A model generated the notes under the pieces. It searched no databases. It was not told the origin of the DNA and worked only from the letters and a program-made list of their open reading frames with translations. A DNA stretch of 64,000 bases from Chitinophaga filiformis (GTDB lineage: Bacteria > Bacteroidota > Bacteroidia > Chitinophagales > Chitinophagaceae). Location of the stretch: NCBI RefSeq assembly GCF_023100805.1, contig NZ_CP095855.1, forward strand, positions 4,691,001 through 4,755,000, given 5' to 3'. Below are positions 1 to 8,777 of the stretch, in pieces. Position numbers and translations under genes: made by a program. Position 1 is the stretch's first letter. Every line of letters begins with the position of its first letter.

Positions 1-582
1 CCTGAAGAAACCAAAAGTGGCTAATTGCAGCATGGGCCTGTCGCCGTCCGTATCGCCATAGGCATAGATATCGCCGAACACAGGCAGGTCATATTGCTGC
101 CGGATGCGGCGTACTTTTTCCTCGCCGTTACAGTTCACGCCCTGAATGCGGCCGGTGACCCTGGCATTCCTGATCTCCAGCCGGGTACCGATACACTCAA
201 TACCTATGCAATCGCACCAGGGCTTCACCCATTCCTGTGCGGAAGCCGTCACCACTACCACCCGGTGGCCTTTGGACAGATGCTGATTAATCTCCTGCAA
301 GGCATTCTCCCTTATCATACCGGGCAACCTGTCGCGGCAGAAGGCGGCGCATTTATCGCGGAACTCATCTACCGGGGTGTTACGAAAAAAGTGTTGCAGC
401 ACCAGGTCCTTACCTTTCTGTTTGGAGATCAATCCCAGCTTCATCATCACCAAAGCTGGCGACAATAAAGCCAGACCGGTATATAATGCAGTTTCACCTT
501 TCTGGAAACGGATGATCTCGAACAGGGTATCTCTCCTGGTGATGGTACCGTCAAAATCGAAGAAAGCAATTGCTGGCTTCAT
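1..582 (-). CDS. HAD-IB family phosphatase, 3' end cut by the window edge
   Basis: An open frame of 194 codons runs off the left edge, so the C-terminus is missing. It shows the HAD signature set: motif I DFDGTIT at residues 9-15, a motif II threonine in VVVVTAS, a lysine in GEEK, and motif IV YGDTDGD near the cut end. This is the subclass IB (phosphoserine phosphatase-like) layout with a helical cap between motifs I and II. The start codon overlaps the stop of the upstream DprE2-like gene (ATGA), so the two are probably translationally coupled. Context suggests it dephosphorylates the 5-phosphoribosyl-polyprenyl-phosphate made by the UbiA protein of the same operon, a step done by a PAP2-type phosphatase in mycobacteria. 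That substrate is inference; the fold call is firm. Confidence 0.85.
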   Translation of the reverse strand, partial: MKPAIAFFDFDGTITRRDTLFEIIRFQKGETALYTGLALLSPALVMMKLGLISKQKGKDLVLQHFFRNTPVDEFRDKCAAFCRDRLPGMIRENALQEINQHLSKGHRVVVVTASAQEWVKPWCDCIGIECIGTRLEIRNARVTGRIQGVNCNGEEKVRRIRQQYDLPVFGDIYAYGDTDGDRPMLQLATFGFFR

Positions 583-1310
583 AATTTGAGTTTTTTGAAG
601 ATACCCTCTGGTATTAATTTGATAATGAGCATAATATATCGCCAGAACCACTTCGTATAAATCACATTTTTCTTTGCAGTCACTGCCCGATAAACATCCT
701 TTGCAACATCCTGTGGCTGGGCGGTCAGGAGGGGCGGTAGCTTCAGGTTCTCCGTCATGCGGGTATATACGAACCCGGGCTGAACGCTCAGTACATGCAC
801 ACCTTTATGGAAAAGACGGTTCCGGAGCCCGCTGAGATAGGCTGTAAAGCCGGCCTTGGCGCTGCCATACAGATAGTTACTCTGACGGCCACGTTCTCCG
901 GCCACGGAGCTGATGCCCACGATGGCGCCATTGCCACGCGCCGCATATTCATCGGCTACAATATTCAGGATAGAAACTGCACCGGTATAGTTGGTATGGA
1001 GGATGCGGGCGGCCTCATTCCAGTCGGACTGCCCTTTTTCCTGCGACCCCAGATATCCGAACACGGCAATAGTGATATCCGGCGCCTGGGGCAATGAAAC
1101 ATAAAAAGCAGCGTGGCTCTTAAAATCAGTTGCATCAAAGGCATGGGAGCTTGCACTTACCTGGTAACGGATGCGGAGATCCTGTCCCAGGGCGGAGATA
1201 GCGGCCAGATTACGGGCCGCCAGTTGGATATTATATTTGTTCCTGGCAAACTCACGGGCTATGGCAACAGCCATGTCTGACCCGGCTCCCAGAATAAGAA
1301 CAGTAGGCAT
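579..1310 (-). CDS. SDR-family oxidoreductase, DprE2-like
   Basis: A 243-residue short-chain dehydrogenase. The nucleotide-binding loop GAGSDMA lies at residues 8-14, the catalytic tyrosine and lysine are Y148 and K152 (YGSAK), with serines at 134-135 just before. DprE2 enzymes reduce the 2-keto intermediate left by DprE1, completing conversion of polyprenylphospho-ribose to polyprenylphospho-arabinose. The gene lies 34 bases after the DprE1-like gene and overlaps the HAD gene by 4 bases, and this gene order is what supports the DprE2 role over a generic SDR. The exact sugar product cannot be read from sequence. Confidence 0.85.
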   Translation of the reverse strand: MPTVLILGAGSDMAVAIAREFARNKYNIQLAARNLAAISALGQDLRIRYQVSASSHAFDATDFKSHAAFYVSLPQAPDITIAVFGYLGSQEKGQSDWNEAARILHTNYTGAVSILNIVADEYAARGNGAIVGISSVAGERGRQSNYLYGSAKAGFTAYLSGLRNRLFHKGVHVLSVQPGFVYTRMTENLKLPPLLTAQPQDVAKDVYRAVTAKKNVIYTKWFWRYIMLIIKLIPEGIFKKLKL

Positions 1311-1344
1311 ATATTGATTATCGGTATTTTAAGGTAGCAAAAGT

Positions 1345-2676
1345 CTATTCTGTCAGCAGTAAGCGGTCTGATTGTACAGAACGGAACAGCTTAGCACCGT
1401 TGTATGTTTTGATGATATCGGCAAATTTTTGCGCATTGGGGTAACTCTGCCAGAAAACCTCCTGTTTCATACGGGCGTCTTTCGACAGGTAGAGGCGGCC
1501 TCCGTATTGCAATACGATCTCGTCCAGCTTGTCCAGGAATTCGAAGAGACCTTTACGAACCGGGAAGTCAAGCGCCAGTGTATACCCTTCCATAGGAAAT
1601 GATATCAGGCTGTCCTGCCTGCCAAAAACTTTCAGTACGGCCAGGAAAGAGCCCAAGCCTGCATCACTGATCCGCTGCAGGATGGCGATCAGTCCTTCTT
1701 TTTTCTCGAGAGGAAGTACAAACTGGTACTGCACGAAGCCTGCCTTACCATAGCCACGGTTCCAGTGCAGAATGGCGTCCAGGGGGTAAAAGAATGGCTC
1801 GTAGGGAATGACATTATTGATCTCCCGTTTGGTATTCTTCAGATAATACAGCCAGTTAAACGCCTTGACTGTCAGTGTATTCAGTGCAAAAGAAGGAAGA
1901 TTGAAGGGCAGCGACAGTTTACGTTTGGCCGGTAGTTGCAGGGGGGCTTTGCGCTGTTGTTCATTCAACTCTTCCGGGCGGGCATGTTCACCCACTATAA
2001 GTATGCCACGGCCGAAGCTATCGCCTTTCTGCAGACAATCGATCCAGGCCATGGAATAGGTATAATCCTTATATTCTTCAAAAAGGCGGATCAGGTCTTC
2101 CAGGTTGCGGGCCTTGATCTGTTTCTGACGGATGTATGCCGTATCGATCTTCTTCAGCCCGAACTTTACCCGTGTAATGATGCCCGTAAGCCCCATGCCA
2201 CCGCAGGTTGCCCAGAAAAGGTCGGAGTGATCTGCAGGAGAGCAGGTAATAGTCTCCTTATTGCCCGTAATGACGTCCATATCGATAATATGCCCAGAAA
2301 ACGAGCCGTCTACGTGATGGTTCTTACCATGTACATCGGAGGCTACGGCGCCGCCCACAGTAATAAACTTCGTACCGGGAGTAACCGGCAGGAACCATCC
2401 CTGGGGAACGATAATATCGAGGATCTGATCGAGTGTGATACCGGATTGACATTCGAAGATGCCCTTCGTCGTATCAAAAGCGAGCACTTTGTCGTATTTA
2501 AGGGTAGAAACACTGTGTTGGGCCAGTGAAGCATCGCCGTAACAGCGCCCGTTTCCGCGGGCAATTACAGAAGAATGTGTGGATATAAAATCCTGCACCT
2601 GCTCTTCCTGCGAAAATGACGATTCGTCGCAGGAGATAACGGGGTAGTTCCCCCAGTTTGCTAACCGTTTTTCCAT
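1345..2676 (-). CDS. FAD-binding oxidoreductase, DprE1-like (decaprenylphosphoryl-ribose 2-oxidase family)
   Basis: A 443-residue protein with an N-terminal FAD-binding (PCMH/VAO-type) domain. RGNGRCYGDAS at about residues 40-50 and TPGTKFITVGGAVASDVHGK at about 98-117 are typical of DprE1, and the C-terminal half matches the D-arabinono-lactone-oxidase-type cap. DprE1 oxidises the 2-hydroxyl of polyprenylphospho-ribofuranose. Its start codon shares one base with the stop of the upstream UbiA gene (TAATG), indicating coupled translation. Together with the SDR it forms the two-enzyme epimerase seen in mycobacteria. Whether the lipid carrier is decaprenyl or another polyprenyl is unknown. Confidence 0.9.
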   Translation of the reverse strand: MEKRLANWGNYPVISCDESSFSQEEQVQDFISTHSSVIARGNGRCYGDASLAQHSVSTLKYDKVLAFDTTKGIFECQSGITLDQILDIIVPQGWFLPVTPGTKFITVGGAVASDVHGKNHHVDGSFSGHIIDMDVITGNKETITCSPADHSDLFWATCGGMGLTGIITRVKFGLKKIDTAYIRQKQIKARNLEDLIRLFEEYKDYTYSMAWIDCLQKGDSFGRGILIVGEHARPEELNEQQRKAPLQLPAKRKLSLPFNLPSFALNTLTVKAFNWLYYLKNTKREINNVIPYEPFFYPLDAILHWNRGYGKAGFVQYQFVLPLEKKEGLIAILQRISDAGLGSFLAVLKVFGRQDSLISFPMEGYTLALDFPVRKGLFEFLDKLDEIVLQYGGRLYLSKDARMKQEVFWQSYPNAQKFADIIKTYNGAKLFRSVQSDRLLLTE

Positions 2677-3590
2677 TACTCAAAAAAACTTTTGTTAGTG
2701 GGTAAATAAATTATCACATAAAAACTCAGCACCCACAGGAGTATGGTTAATTGAATGAAACGGTCTTTGTATAGGATTTTGGTGGGAGAACCTGTATTAT
2801 TCTCCACATATGTTATTTGCAAATATCGTAATAATCCACCAATTACAAAAAGACATGTATAATAAAGGCGGTAAGTACCAAAGCGCGACATCGTTTCGGG
2901 GGCCATTGTGTACATCAGGTACGCCACAATGATGACCGCAGACACGAGGGCCAGCATCACGTTCATAAAGTCCATGTTATAGCCTTTAACAGCCTTGCGC
3001 ATATCCTGACCGGACTGCGTCTTGATCAGCACATCGTCGCGCCGTTTCGCGATTGCCATGAACAGTGCCAGCAGGAACACCATGATCATCAGCCATTCGG
3101 ATACGGCTATATTAGCGGCTACACCGCCTGCCTTTACCCTCAATACAAAGCCTGTTGACAGGATGAGAATATCGAGGATGGAAATGTTCTTCAATCCGAA
3201 GGAGTATAATAAATTGATAATGAAATAAATGCCTGCAACAAATGCGAATTTTGGTCTGACGTACCATGCCAGCAAGCCACCAATGGCCAGGCATAATACA
3301 AAGAAGACCAGGGCAGCCGGTTTTGAAACAGCACCGGAAGCGATGGGGCGTTTACGTTTTACCGGGTGTATCCTGTCGGCTTCTACATCTCTATAATCAT
3401 TGATGATGTAAATGCTGCTGGCAATGAGGCTAAATGCAATAAATCCGATAAGTAATTCCACTACCTTTTGCAGGTTGAATATCTCACCCGCGAAGAAAAG
3501 GGGAATGTATAAAAAAAGGTTTTTTGCCCAATGGGAGGGTCTTAACAGTTTTAAATATTGCACGGGGATTGAACTTAATGTTGCCGCCAA
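2676..3590 (-). CDS. UbiA-family prenyltransferase, decaprenyl-phosphate phosphoribosyltransferase-like
   Basis: A 304-residue membrane protein with about eight to nine predicted helices. LRPSHWAKN at residues 16-24 and the aspartate-rich motif NDYRDVEAD at 64-72 followed by KRKRPIASG are characteristic of the phosphoribosyltransferase branch of the UbiA family (Rv3806c type), which transfers 5-phosphoribose from PRPP to polyprenyl phosphate. It is the first gene of a four-gene operon (UbiA, DprE1-like, DprE2-like, HAD). The upstream region is shared with the divergent glycosyltransferase gene at 3714. The pathway assignment rests on both motif and operon context. Confidence 0.9.
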   Translation of the reverse strand: MAATLSSIPVQYLKLLRPSHWAKNLFLYIPLFFAGEIFNLQKVVELLIGFIAFSLIASSIYIINDYRDVEADRIHPVKRKRPIASGAVSKPAALVFFVLCLAIGGLLAWYVRPKFAFVAGIYFIINLLYSFGLKNISILDILILSTGFVLRVKAGGVAANIAVSEWLMIMVFLLALFMAIAKRRDDVLIKTQSGQDMRKAVKGYNMDFMNVMLALVSAVIIVAYLMYTMAPETMSRFGTYRLYYTCLFVIGGLLRYLQITYVENNTGSPTKILYKDRFIQLTILLWVLSFYVIIYLPTNKSFFE

Positions 3591-3648
3591 GATACGACTG
3601 ATTACCGAACAACAACACCATAAAATGCTATTTTCGCGTAAATTCTAC

Positions 3649-3656
3649 TATTTTTG
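3649..3656 (+). promoter_or_regulatory. -7 element of a Bacteroidota-type promoter before the GT-C gene
   Basis: TATTTTTG fits the Bacteroidota -7 consensus TAnnTTTG exactly and lies 57 bases before the start codon at 3714. No clean TTTG was seen at the expected -33 spacing, so only the -7 half is supported. Confidence 0.45.
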
Positions 3657-3713
3657 AGCCCGTTCATGTTACTTTATACTCGTTTTCATCAATTTATTAT
3701 CCCCGTTTAGTTT

Positions 3714-5411
3714 ATGCCGTCAACTCATGCTCCGTTCAGCCGTAAAGGTGCCTTTATTGCAGAATTGCTGATCATCATTGGTTTTGCCCTGGTACCTTTG
3801 TTTGTGACATTTCCCTACAGGGTAAATATTTTCCTTTCCTGGGAAGGCGCTTACCGGCTATCGCAAGGCCAGGTTCCTTACAGGGATTTTGGCTTACCAC
3901 TGGGTTATGGCTTCTGGCTGATGCCTGCATTGTTCTTTAAGTTGTTCGGTCCCCAGCTGATATCGCTCGTGAAAGCCCAGGTTTTCATGAACATACTGGC
4001 AGGGCTGGCTTTCCGGTCCATCCTTAAAAGCCTCCAGGTACAAACGCCTATCCGGGTGATCTCTGTACTGTTGTTCGTACTCTCGTATTCGTTCTTCAAC
4101 TTCTGGCCCTGGTATAACCAGACAGTGATCGTGTATGAACTGATCGGGCTGGCCTTCCTTTTCCGTTATCTGATGGGGCCACAGGGCAAGCTGCGCTTTT
4201 TATTCCTCTTCCTGTCTGCCTTTTTCACTTTCCTGTCTTTCTTTACTAAGCAGGATGGCGGCGGACTGGCATTGCTGCTTTCGCTCGCCTTATTGGCATA
4301 TAACACTTTACAGGGCAAGAAGTGGCTGGACTTCGTTGCCTACCTGGCCTTTTATGGCATTGTAGCGGCGGCAGTCATCGTTCCTTTGCTGCCTTACGGT
4401 TTCGGCTACTGGTTCAATCACGGGCAGGCCCCGCACAACTCGCGCTTATCTGTATATGATATCCTGTCAGAGATCATGGGCTTCTCTCAATGGATCAAGT
4501 TGTACCTCTTACTGGTGATGCTATGCCTGGTACCTGCCTTCCGCCAATGGCGCAGCTTCTGGAATGACAGACCGGCTGTGCTGTTCACCCTGCTGACCCT
4601 GGGGATATTAGCAGAAGCGGCCATTTTCCAGGTGACCAGCTACACACCTCCGGATAACAATATTTTCTTTCACAGCTTCGCTTTCGCTTTCATAGCCAGC
4701 CGTTTACAGGAGCAGTTGAAACTGGACCTGAGCCGCTGGCCGGCTTTCGGCGCTGCAACATTGCTGGTATTGCTCTGGTGGTCCGGTTCATTCTGGAAAT
4801 ACCTGGACAGGGTCGTATCGCGCCTCGTTCCACCTGAGCGGGTGGTAGCCGGTAAGAGTGGTGTGCCGGCGGGCGATAGTTCCTCTTATGCGATCTACAA
4901 TCCGCAGATCAGTCCTACGGGAGAGAATGTCGTGTCCCGTAATAATTTCATGATCAATGCCGATACGACGGATGTTCCCACAGACCAATGGATCTTCTCC
5001 GACCTCTGGGCTTTTCATAAGATCTATATGCCGCCTTCCACTGTACATGGTATGACCCGCTTGCAGCAACTACCTGTTGTAAAAGAAAAGAAGGTCACCA
5101 TTAAGTTGTTGAATATGACCGAGTTAACGCCGCTGGCACAGGCATTGCCTTACCAGCTGGAAACAGGGAGCGATTATCCCCTGTGGTACCATTTGGGCGT
5201 GGGCATGTTCAACAGACAGCTGGATGCGTTTGTTAAAAAGGTACAGGATCACTATTATGATGTGGTTTTGTATGAATATGCACCGAGAAACAATAACTTT
5301 TTCCCCTTTGCATTGAGATATCAGCTGCAGCATCACTACCGGAAGGTAGACGAATTCCTTGCACCGCGTCGTCCCACCAATGCGATCATCGAGGTGTATG
5401 TGAAGGAGTAA
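3714..5411 (+). CDS. Polytopic membrane protein, GT-C-like glycosyltransferase
   Basis: A 565-residue protein. The first 360 residues form about ten hydrophobic segments and the last 190 a soluble C-terminal domain. The first outer loop carries SWEGAYRLSQGQVPYRDFG, which resembles the acidic loop of GT39/GT-C lipid-linked-sugar transferases, where an acidic residue replaces the usual DE pair. GT-C enzymes use polyprenyl-phospho sugars as donors on the outer face of the inner membrane. The gene is transcribed divergently from an operon that makes such a donor, so it is a good candidate user of that sugar. The acceptor is unknown and specific family membership is not certain. Confidence 0.6.
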   Translation: MPSTHAPFSRKGAFIAELLIIIGFALVPLFVTFPYRVNIFLSWEGAYRLSQGQVPYRDFGLPLGYGFWLMPALFFKLFGPQLISLVKAQVFMNILAGLAFRSILKSLQVQTPIRVISVLLFVLSYSFFNFWPWYNQTVIVYELIGLAFLFRYLMGPQGKLRFLFLFLSAFFTFLSFFTKQDGGGLALLLSLALLAYNTLQGKKWLDFVAYLAFYGIVAAAVIVPLLPYGFGYWFNHGQAPHNSRLSVYDILSEIMGFSQWIKLYLLLVMLCLVPAFRQWRSFWNDRPAVLFTLLTLGILAEAAIFQVTSYTPPDNNIFFHSFAFAFIASRLQEQLKLDLSRWPAFGAATLLVLLWWSGSFWKYLDRVVSRLVPPERVVAGKSGVPAGDSSSYAIYNPQISPTGENVVSRNNFMINADTTDVPTDQWIFSDLWAFHKIYMPPSTVHGMTRLQQLPVVKEKKVTIKLLNMTELTPLAQALPYQLETGSDYPLWYHLGVGMFNRQLDAFVKKVQDHYYDVVLYEYAPRNNNFFPFALRYQLQHHYRKVDEFLAPRRPTNAIIEVYVKE

Positions 5412-5459
5412 GGGGTTAATATACAATGCTTTGCGGTTATTTACTTAATTTTTATTTAA

Positions 5460-6380
5460 TTGCCTGTGACAACTGAAACTGCGTCTTCTAAACCGGATAA
5501 CACAAAGCTCTGGGGATTCCTTTTTGCCGTATATATCATCTGGGGCTCTACTTACCTGGGGATGAAGATCGCCACGGAAATAGTACCTCCTTTTCTGCTC
5601 TCGGCATTTCGTTTTCTCGTGGCGGGAACATTAATGGCATTCATCAGCAGAAGCAGCGAAAAACAACTGCCTTCCCGGAAGCAGGTCTTGTCTGCCGCCT
5701 TTGTAGGCCTGATGCTGATCGGCATCGGCAATTCCAGTACAGCATTGGCGGTACACTATATGCCTTCAGGCCTGGTGGCTCTTATCGTGGCCGCGATACC
5801 AGTATGGTTTATCGGCTTTGACTGGGCGTTCTTCAGCAAGCAACGGCCTACGGTAATGACAGTGACGGGTATTGTTGTAGGATTAGCCGGTTTGTTCCTC
5901 TTATTCAACCCCTTTGCTGCGGCCACTGCCCGTAGTTACCCCTTATGGCCCATTGCTATACTGGCCGGAGGATGCGCCTGCTGGGCATTGGGATCGTTGT
6001 CAGTTTCCAAGCTCACCATGCCTGCGCCCATGCAATCTGCCGCCATCCAGATGCTGACCGGTGCTTTATTCTGCTTTTTCATAAGCGCCGAAGCTGAACC
6101 GGGCGCCTGGGATACCCTGCAACATCTTTCCACCCGTACATTGTGCGCCTACGCATACCTGGTACTGATCGGTTCCTTGGTGGGGTTCACCTCCTACAGC
6201 TGGCTGACCCGCAATGCGCCACCGCGGCTGCTGTCAACCTATGCCTATGTGAACCCTGTTGTAGCGCTTTTCCTGGGTTGGGCCATTGGCCACGAAAGCC
6301 TGTCGTCCCAGGCATTGATTGCCTGTATGATCGTCATTGGCGGGGTTGTGTTGATGACATTGGGGAAAAAGAAGGCGTGA
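5460..6380 (+). CDS. EamA/DMT-family transporter
   Basis: A 306-residue protein with about ten transmembrane helices arranged as two repeated EamA domains. The opening WGFLFAVYIIWGSTYLGMKI and the later GSLVGFTSYSWLTRNAPP with AYVNPVVALFLGW are hallmark DMT segments. Such proteins usually export metabolites or amino acids; the substrate cannot be read here. The likely start is a TTG at 5460; a GTG two codons later is an alternative and the sequence around does not decide between them. It is 48 bases after the GT-C gene on the same strand but probably unrelated in function. Confidence 0.88.
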   Translation: MPVTTETASSKPDNTKLWGFLFAVYIIWGSTYLGMKIATEIVPPFLLSAFRFLVAGTLMAFISRSSEKQLPSRKQVLSAAFVGLMLIGIGNSSTALAVHYMPSGLVALIVAAIPVWFIGFDWAFFSKQRPTVMTVTGIVVGLAGLFLLFNPFAAATARSYPLWPIAILAGGCACWALGSLSVSKLTMPAPMQSAAIQMLTGALFCFFISAEAEPGAWDTLQHLSTRTLCAYAYLVLIGSLVGFTSYSWLTRNAPPRLLSTYAYVNPVVALFLGWAIGHESLSSQALIACMIVIGGVVLMTLGKKKA

Positions 6381-6597
6381 TGTAAGGGGCTGTGCCTGTT
6401 CACGCGAAGTAGCTCGGGTAAAATGCGACGGGAATGCGTCCCATTTACAATATCCTCAACTAAAAACAGCTTTACATTACCGCTATAAACAGTGGTGGCA
6501 CAATCACTTAGCAACGGGAAACCACTTACAGTTAAGTTCGTCGGAAAGGCCGCGGTTGCTGTACTGATGTTTAAATAAGCGTCTAACAAAATTAGCA

Positions 6598-6618
6598 ATT
6601 ACTAAAAATATTAGTAAT
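6598..6618. promoter_or_regulatory. Perfect palindrome next to the radical SAM gene start
   Basis: ATTACTAA and TTAGTAAT form a perfect 8-base inverted repeat around AAATA, ending 21 bases before the preferred ATG at 6640. It sits where a -7 element is expected and would suit a dimeric repressor. No regulator gene is adjacent, so the factor is unknown. Confidence 0.4.
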
Positions 6619-6639
6619 TTAGGGCCAGAGTTGATGCTT

Positions 6640-7896
6640 ATGGAAAGGATAGAGGAGAAACTGGCGATACTGGCAGATGCGGCGAAATATGATGTTTCGT
6701 GTGCGTCCAGTGGTAGCGACAGAAAGAACGATACCAAAGGTTTGGGCAATGCGGCTCCCGGAATGGGGATCTGTCATTCATATACCCCGGATGGCCGTTG
6801 CGTGTCGCTGTTGAAGATATTACTGACGAACGTCTGTATTTATGATTGCGCCTATTGTGTGTCCCGGAAAAGTAACGATGTTAAAAGAGCGGCCTTTACG
6901 GTACAGGAAGTAGTGGACCTCACGATCAATTTCTATCGCCGGAACTATATTGAGGGTTTATTTCTCAGCTCCGGCATATTCAAAGACCCTGATTACACCA
7001 TGGAACGCCTGGTGAGGGTGGCAAAGAAACTGCGGACAGAAAATAACTTTAACGGTTATATTCACCTGAAAGCTATTCCCGGCGCGAGTGATGAGCTGAT
7101 CAGAGAGGCGGGCCTGTACGCCGATCGTTTAAGCGTCAATCTCGAACTGCCCACAGAAGCCGGATTGAAGCTACTGGCGCCGGAGAAAACCCGGCCGGCC
7201 ATGATCCGGCCAATCCGTTTCCTGCAACATGAGGTTATACGGCTGGAAGATGAAAGGAAGGTACTAAAGAAAGTACCCACATTCATACCCGCGGGACAAA
7301 GCACACAGGTGATTGTGGGCGCTGCGGGAGAAACGGATATGGAGATCGTGCATATGGCATCTCACTTTTACCGGCAATTCCAGCTGAAGCGGGTATATTA
7401 TTCTGGTTATGTGCCCATCAGCAATGACACCAGGTTGCCCGGCATTCATAGCCAGGTACCGTTGCTGCGGGAAAACAGGCTTTACCAGGCAGATTACCTG
7501 ATACGGCTTTACGGGTTTCAGGCCCATGAGCTATTGAATGAAGGGCATCCAAATCTTGATACTGATATTGACCCCAAACTGTCCTGGGCATTGCGGCACC
7601 TGGACTGTTTCCCGATAGATATCAATAAAGCTGATAAAATGCTGATAGCCAGAGTACCAGGCATCGGGCTTGAAAGCGCGCGGAAGATCTGTGCCGCCCG
7701 CATACACGGTGCACTGGGATGGGATCAGTTAAAACAGATGGGCGTACAGATCAACAGAGCGAAGTATTTTATAACCTGTAAATCCCGGTCCCTGGAACGG
7801 AAGGAGCTGGCCCCGGAGCAGCTCCGGCAACTATTGCTGACACAGTCGCACAGTAAGTGGTTAAAAGCACATACAGCGCAACTAAGTTTATTCTGA
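6640..7896 (+). CDS. Radical SAM protein of the DNA modification/repair type (TIGR03916 family)
   Basis: A 418-residue protein. The radical SAM cluster motif is C66-x3-C70-x2-C73 (CIYDCAYC) after the family-typical opening LADAAKYDVSCASSG. A helix-hairpin-helix DNA-binding motif lies at about residues 331-361 (ARVPGIGLESARKI). The last five residues are QLSLF, the consensus bacterial sliding-clamp-binding peptide. In other genomes this family is almost always paired with TIGR03915, often fused to a uracil-DNA glycosylase; here the partner follows at 8010. Exact chemistry is unknown. I prefer ATG 6640 because upstream TTG/ATG codons at 6631 and 6634 would add residues before the conserved start. 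A palindrome lies just upstream. Confidence 0.88.
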   Translation: MERIEEKLAILADAAKYDVSCASSGSDRKNDTKGLGNAAPGMGICHSYTPDGRCVSLLKILLTNVCIYDCAYCVSRKSNDVKRAAFTVQEVVDLTINFYRRNYIEGLFLSSGIFKDPDYTMERLVRVAKKLRTENNFNGYIHLKAIPGASDELIREAGLYADRLSVNLELPTEAGLKLLAPEKTRPAMIRPIRFLQHEVIRLEDERKVLKKVPTFIPAGQSTQVIVGAAGETDMEIVHMASHFYRQFQLKRVYYSGYVPISNDTRLPGIHSQVPLLRENRLYQADYLIRLYGFQAHELLNEGHPNLDTDIDPKLSWALRHLDCFPIDINKADKMLIARVPGIGLESARKICAARIHGALGWDQLKQMGVQINRAKYFITCKSRSLERKELAPEQLRQLLLTQSHSKWLKAHTAQLSLF

Positions 7897-7938
7897 TATT
7901 AATATACCATATCGATATTCTATGATTATCCTCAATTA

Positions 7939-7993
7939 CTATCGTCTGCCGGACTACCACCTGTGCTGTGGATAGGTAGTCCGCGGGCGGTAG
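7939..7993. repeat. Intergenic inverted repeat between the radical SAM and TIGR03915 genes
   Basis: CGGACTACC at 7950-7958 pairs perfectly with GGTAGTCCG at 7975-7983, with further imperfect pairing outward to about 7939 and 7993. No T-tract follows, so it does not look like a terminator. It may be an RNA processing or stability hairpin within an operon, or a small dispersed repeat. Confidence 0.5.
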
Positions 7994-8009
7994 GTTAAAT
8001 GTTACTAAA

Positions 8010-8777
8010 ATGACTACGTGGTTGTATGATGGAAGTTTTGATGGCTTCCTGTCTGCCGTATTTGACCTGTACTGGCAGAAGAGGACAGATGTCATGATCA
8101 GGAAGGAACAGGACCACGTGCGTGGCTTGTTTGAGAATGTAATATTCACGCCCACCGTGGTGGCCAATGCCGACAGGGTATGGGCTGGATTAAGCAGGAA
8201 ATTACCAGCGGAAAACCTGCAACAGCTGTTTTGCTGTTATCTTTCAGAACTGCCTGGAGAAGAGGACAATATGGTGGGATTCATCCGACATGTTTTTGCG
8301 AATAAAGAGGATGTGACAAGTGACTTTGGCAATAAATACGTCCTGCATGTATCGCGGCTGGCAGCTAAAGTGTTACGGGAAAAGCACAGGATGGAAGCCT
8401 TTGTCCGTTTCCAGCTGACAAGGGACAATATCTTTTATTCTCTGGTATCGCCGGAATATAATGTGCTACCCCTGATAGCCCGGCATTTTAAGGACCGCTA
8501 TGCAGATCAGTATTGGCTGATCTACGATGAGCGCCGCCGCTTCGGTATCTACTATAACCTGCAGCACGTTGAGACGATCCGGTTACACTTCAACGGAGAC
8601 TATGATCCCTATTATCATAGTAGCAGCAATGTCTGGGCGCCGGAAGAAGAATTGTACCAGCGCCTCTGGCAGACCTATTATAAAGAAGTGAACATTCCCG
8701 GAAGGAAAAATCCCCGCTTGCAATTGCAACATATGCCGAAACGGTATTGGAAGTACCTGACGGAAATGCACCAGTGA
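8010..8777 (+). CDS. TIGR03915/DUF4130-family putative DNA metabolism protein
   Basis: A 255-residue protein opening with TTWLYDGSFDGFLSAVFDLY, typical of the family that pairs with the TIGR03916 radical SAM protein. About 40% of family members carry a fused uracil-DNA glycosylase domain, as I recall the family description; this one does not, ending after MPKRYWKYLTEM. It starts 113 bases after the radical SAM gene on the same strand and probably shares its transcript. The terminal 66 bases of the gene are repeated in diverged form just downstream at 8803-8868. Function is presumed DNA repair or base modification; no catalytic residues can be named. Confidence 0.85.
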   Translation: MTTWLYDGSFDGFLSAVFDLYWQKRTDVMIRKEQDHVRGLFENVIFTPTVVANADRVWAGLSRKLPAENLQQLFCCYLSELPGEEDNMVGFIRHVFANKEDVTSDFGNKYVLHVSRLAAKVLREKHRMEAFVRFQLTRDNIFYSLVSPEYNVLPLIARHFKDRYADQYWLIYDERRRFGIYYNLQHVETIRLHFNGDYDPYYHSSSNVWAPEEELYQRLWQTYYKEVNIPGRKNPRLQLQHMPKRYWKYLTEMHQ

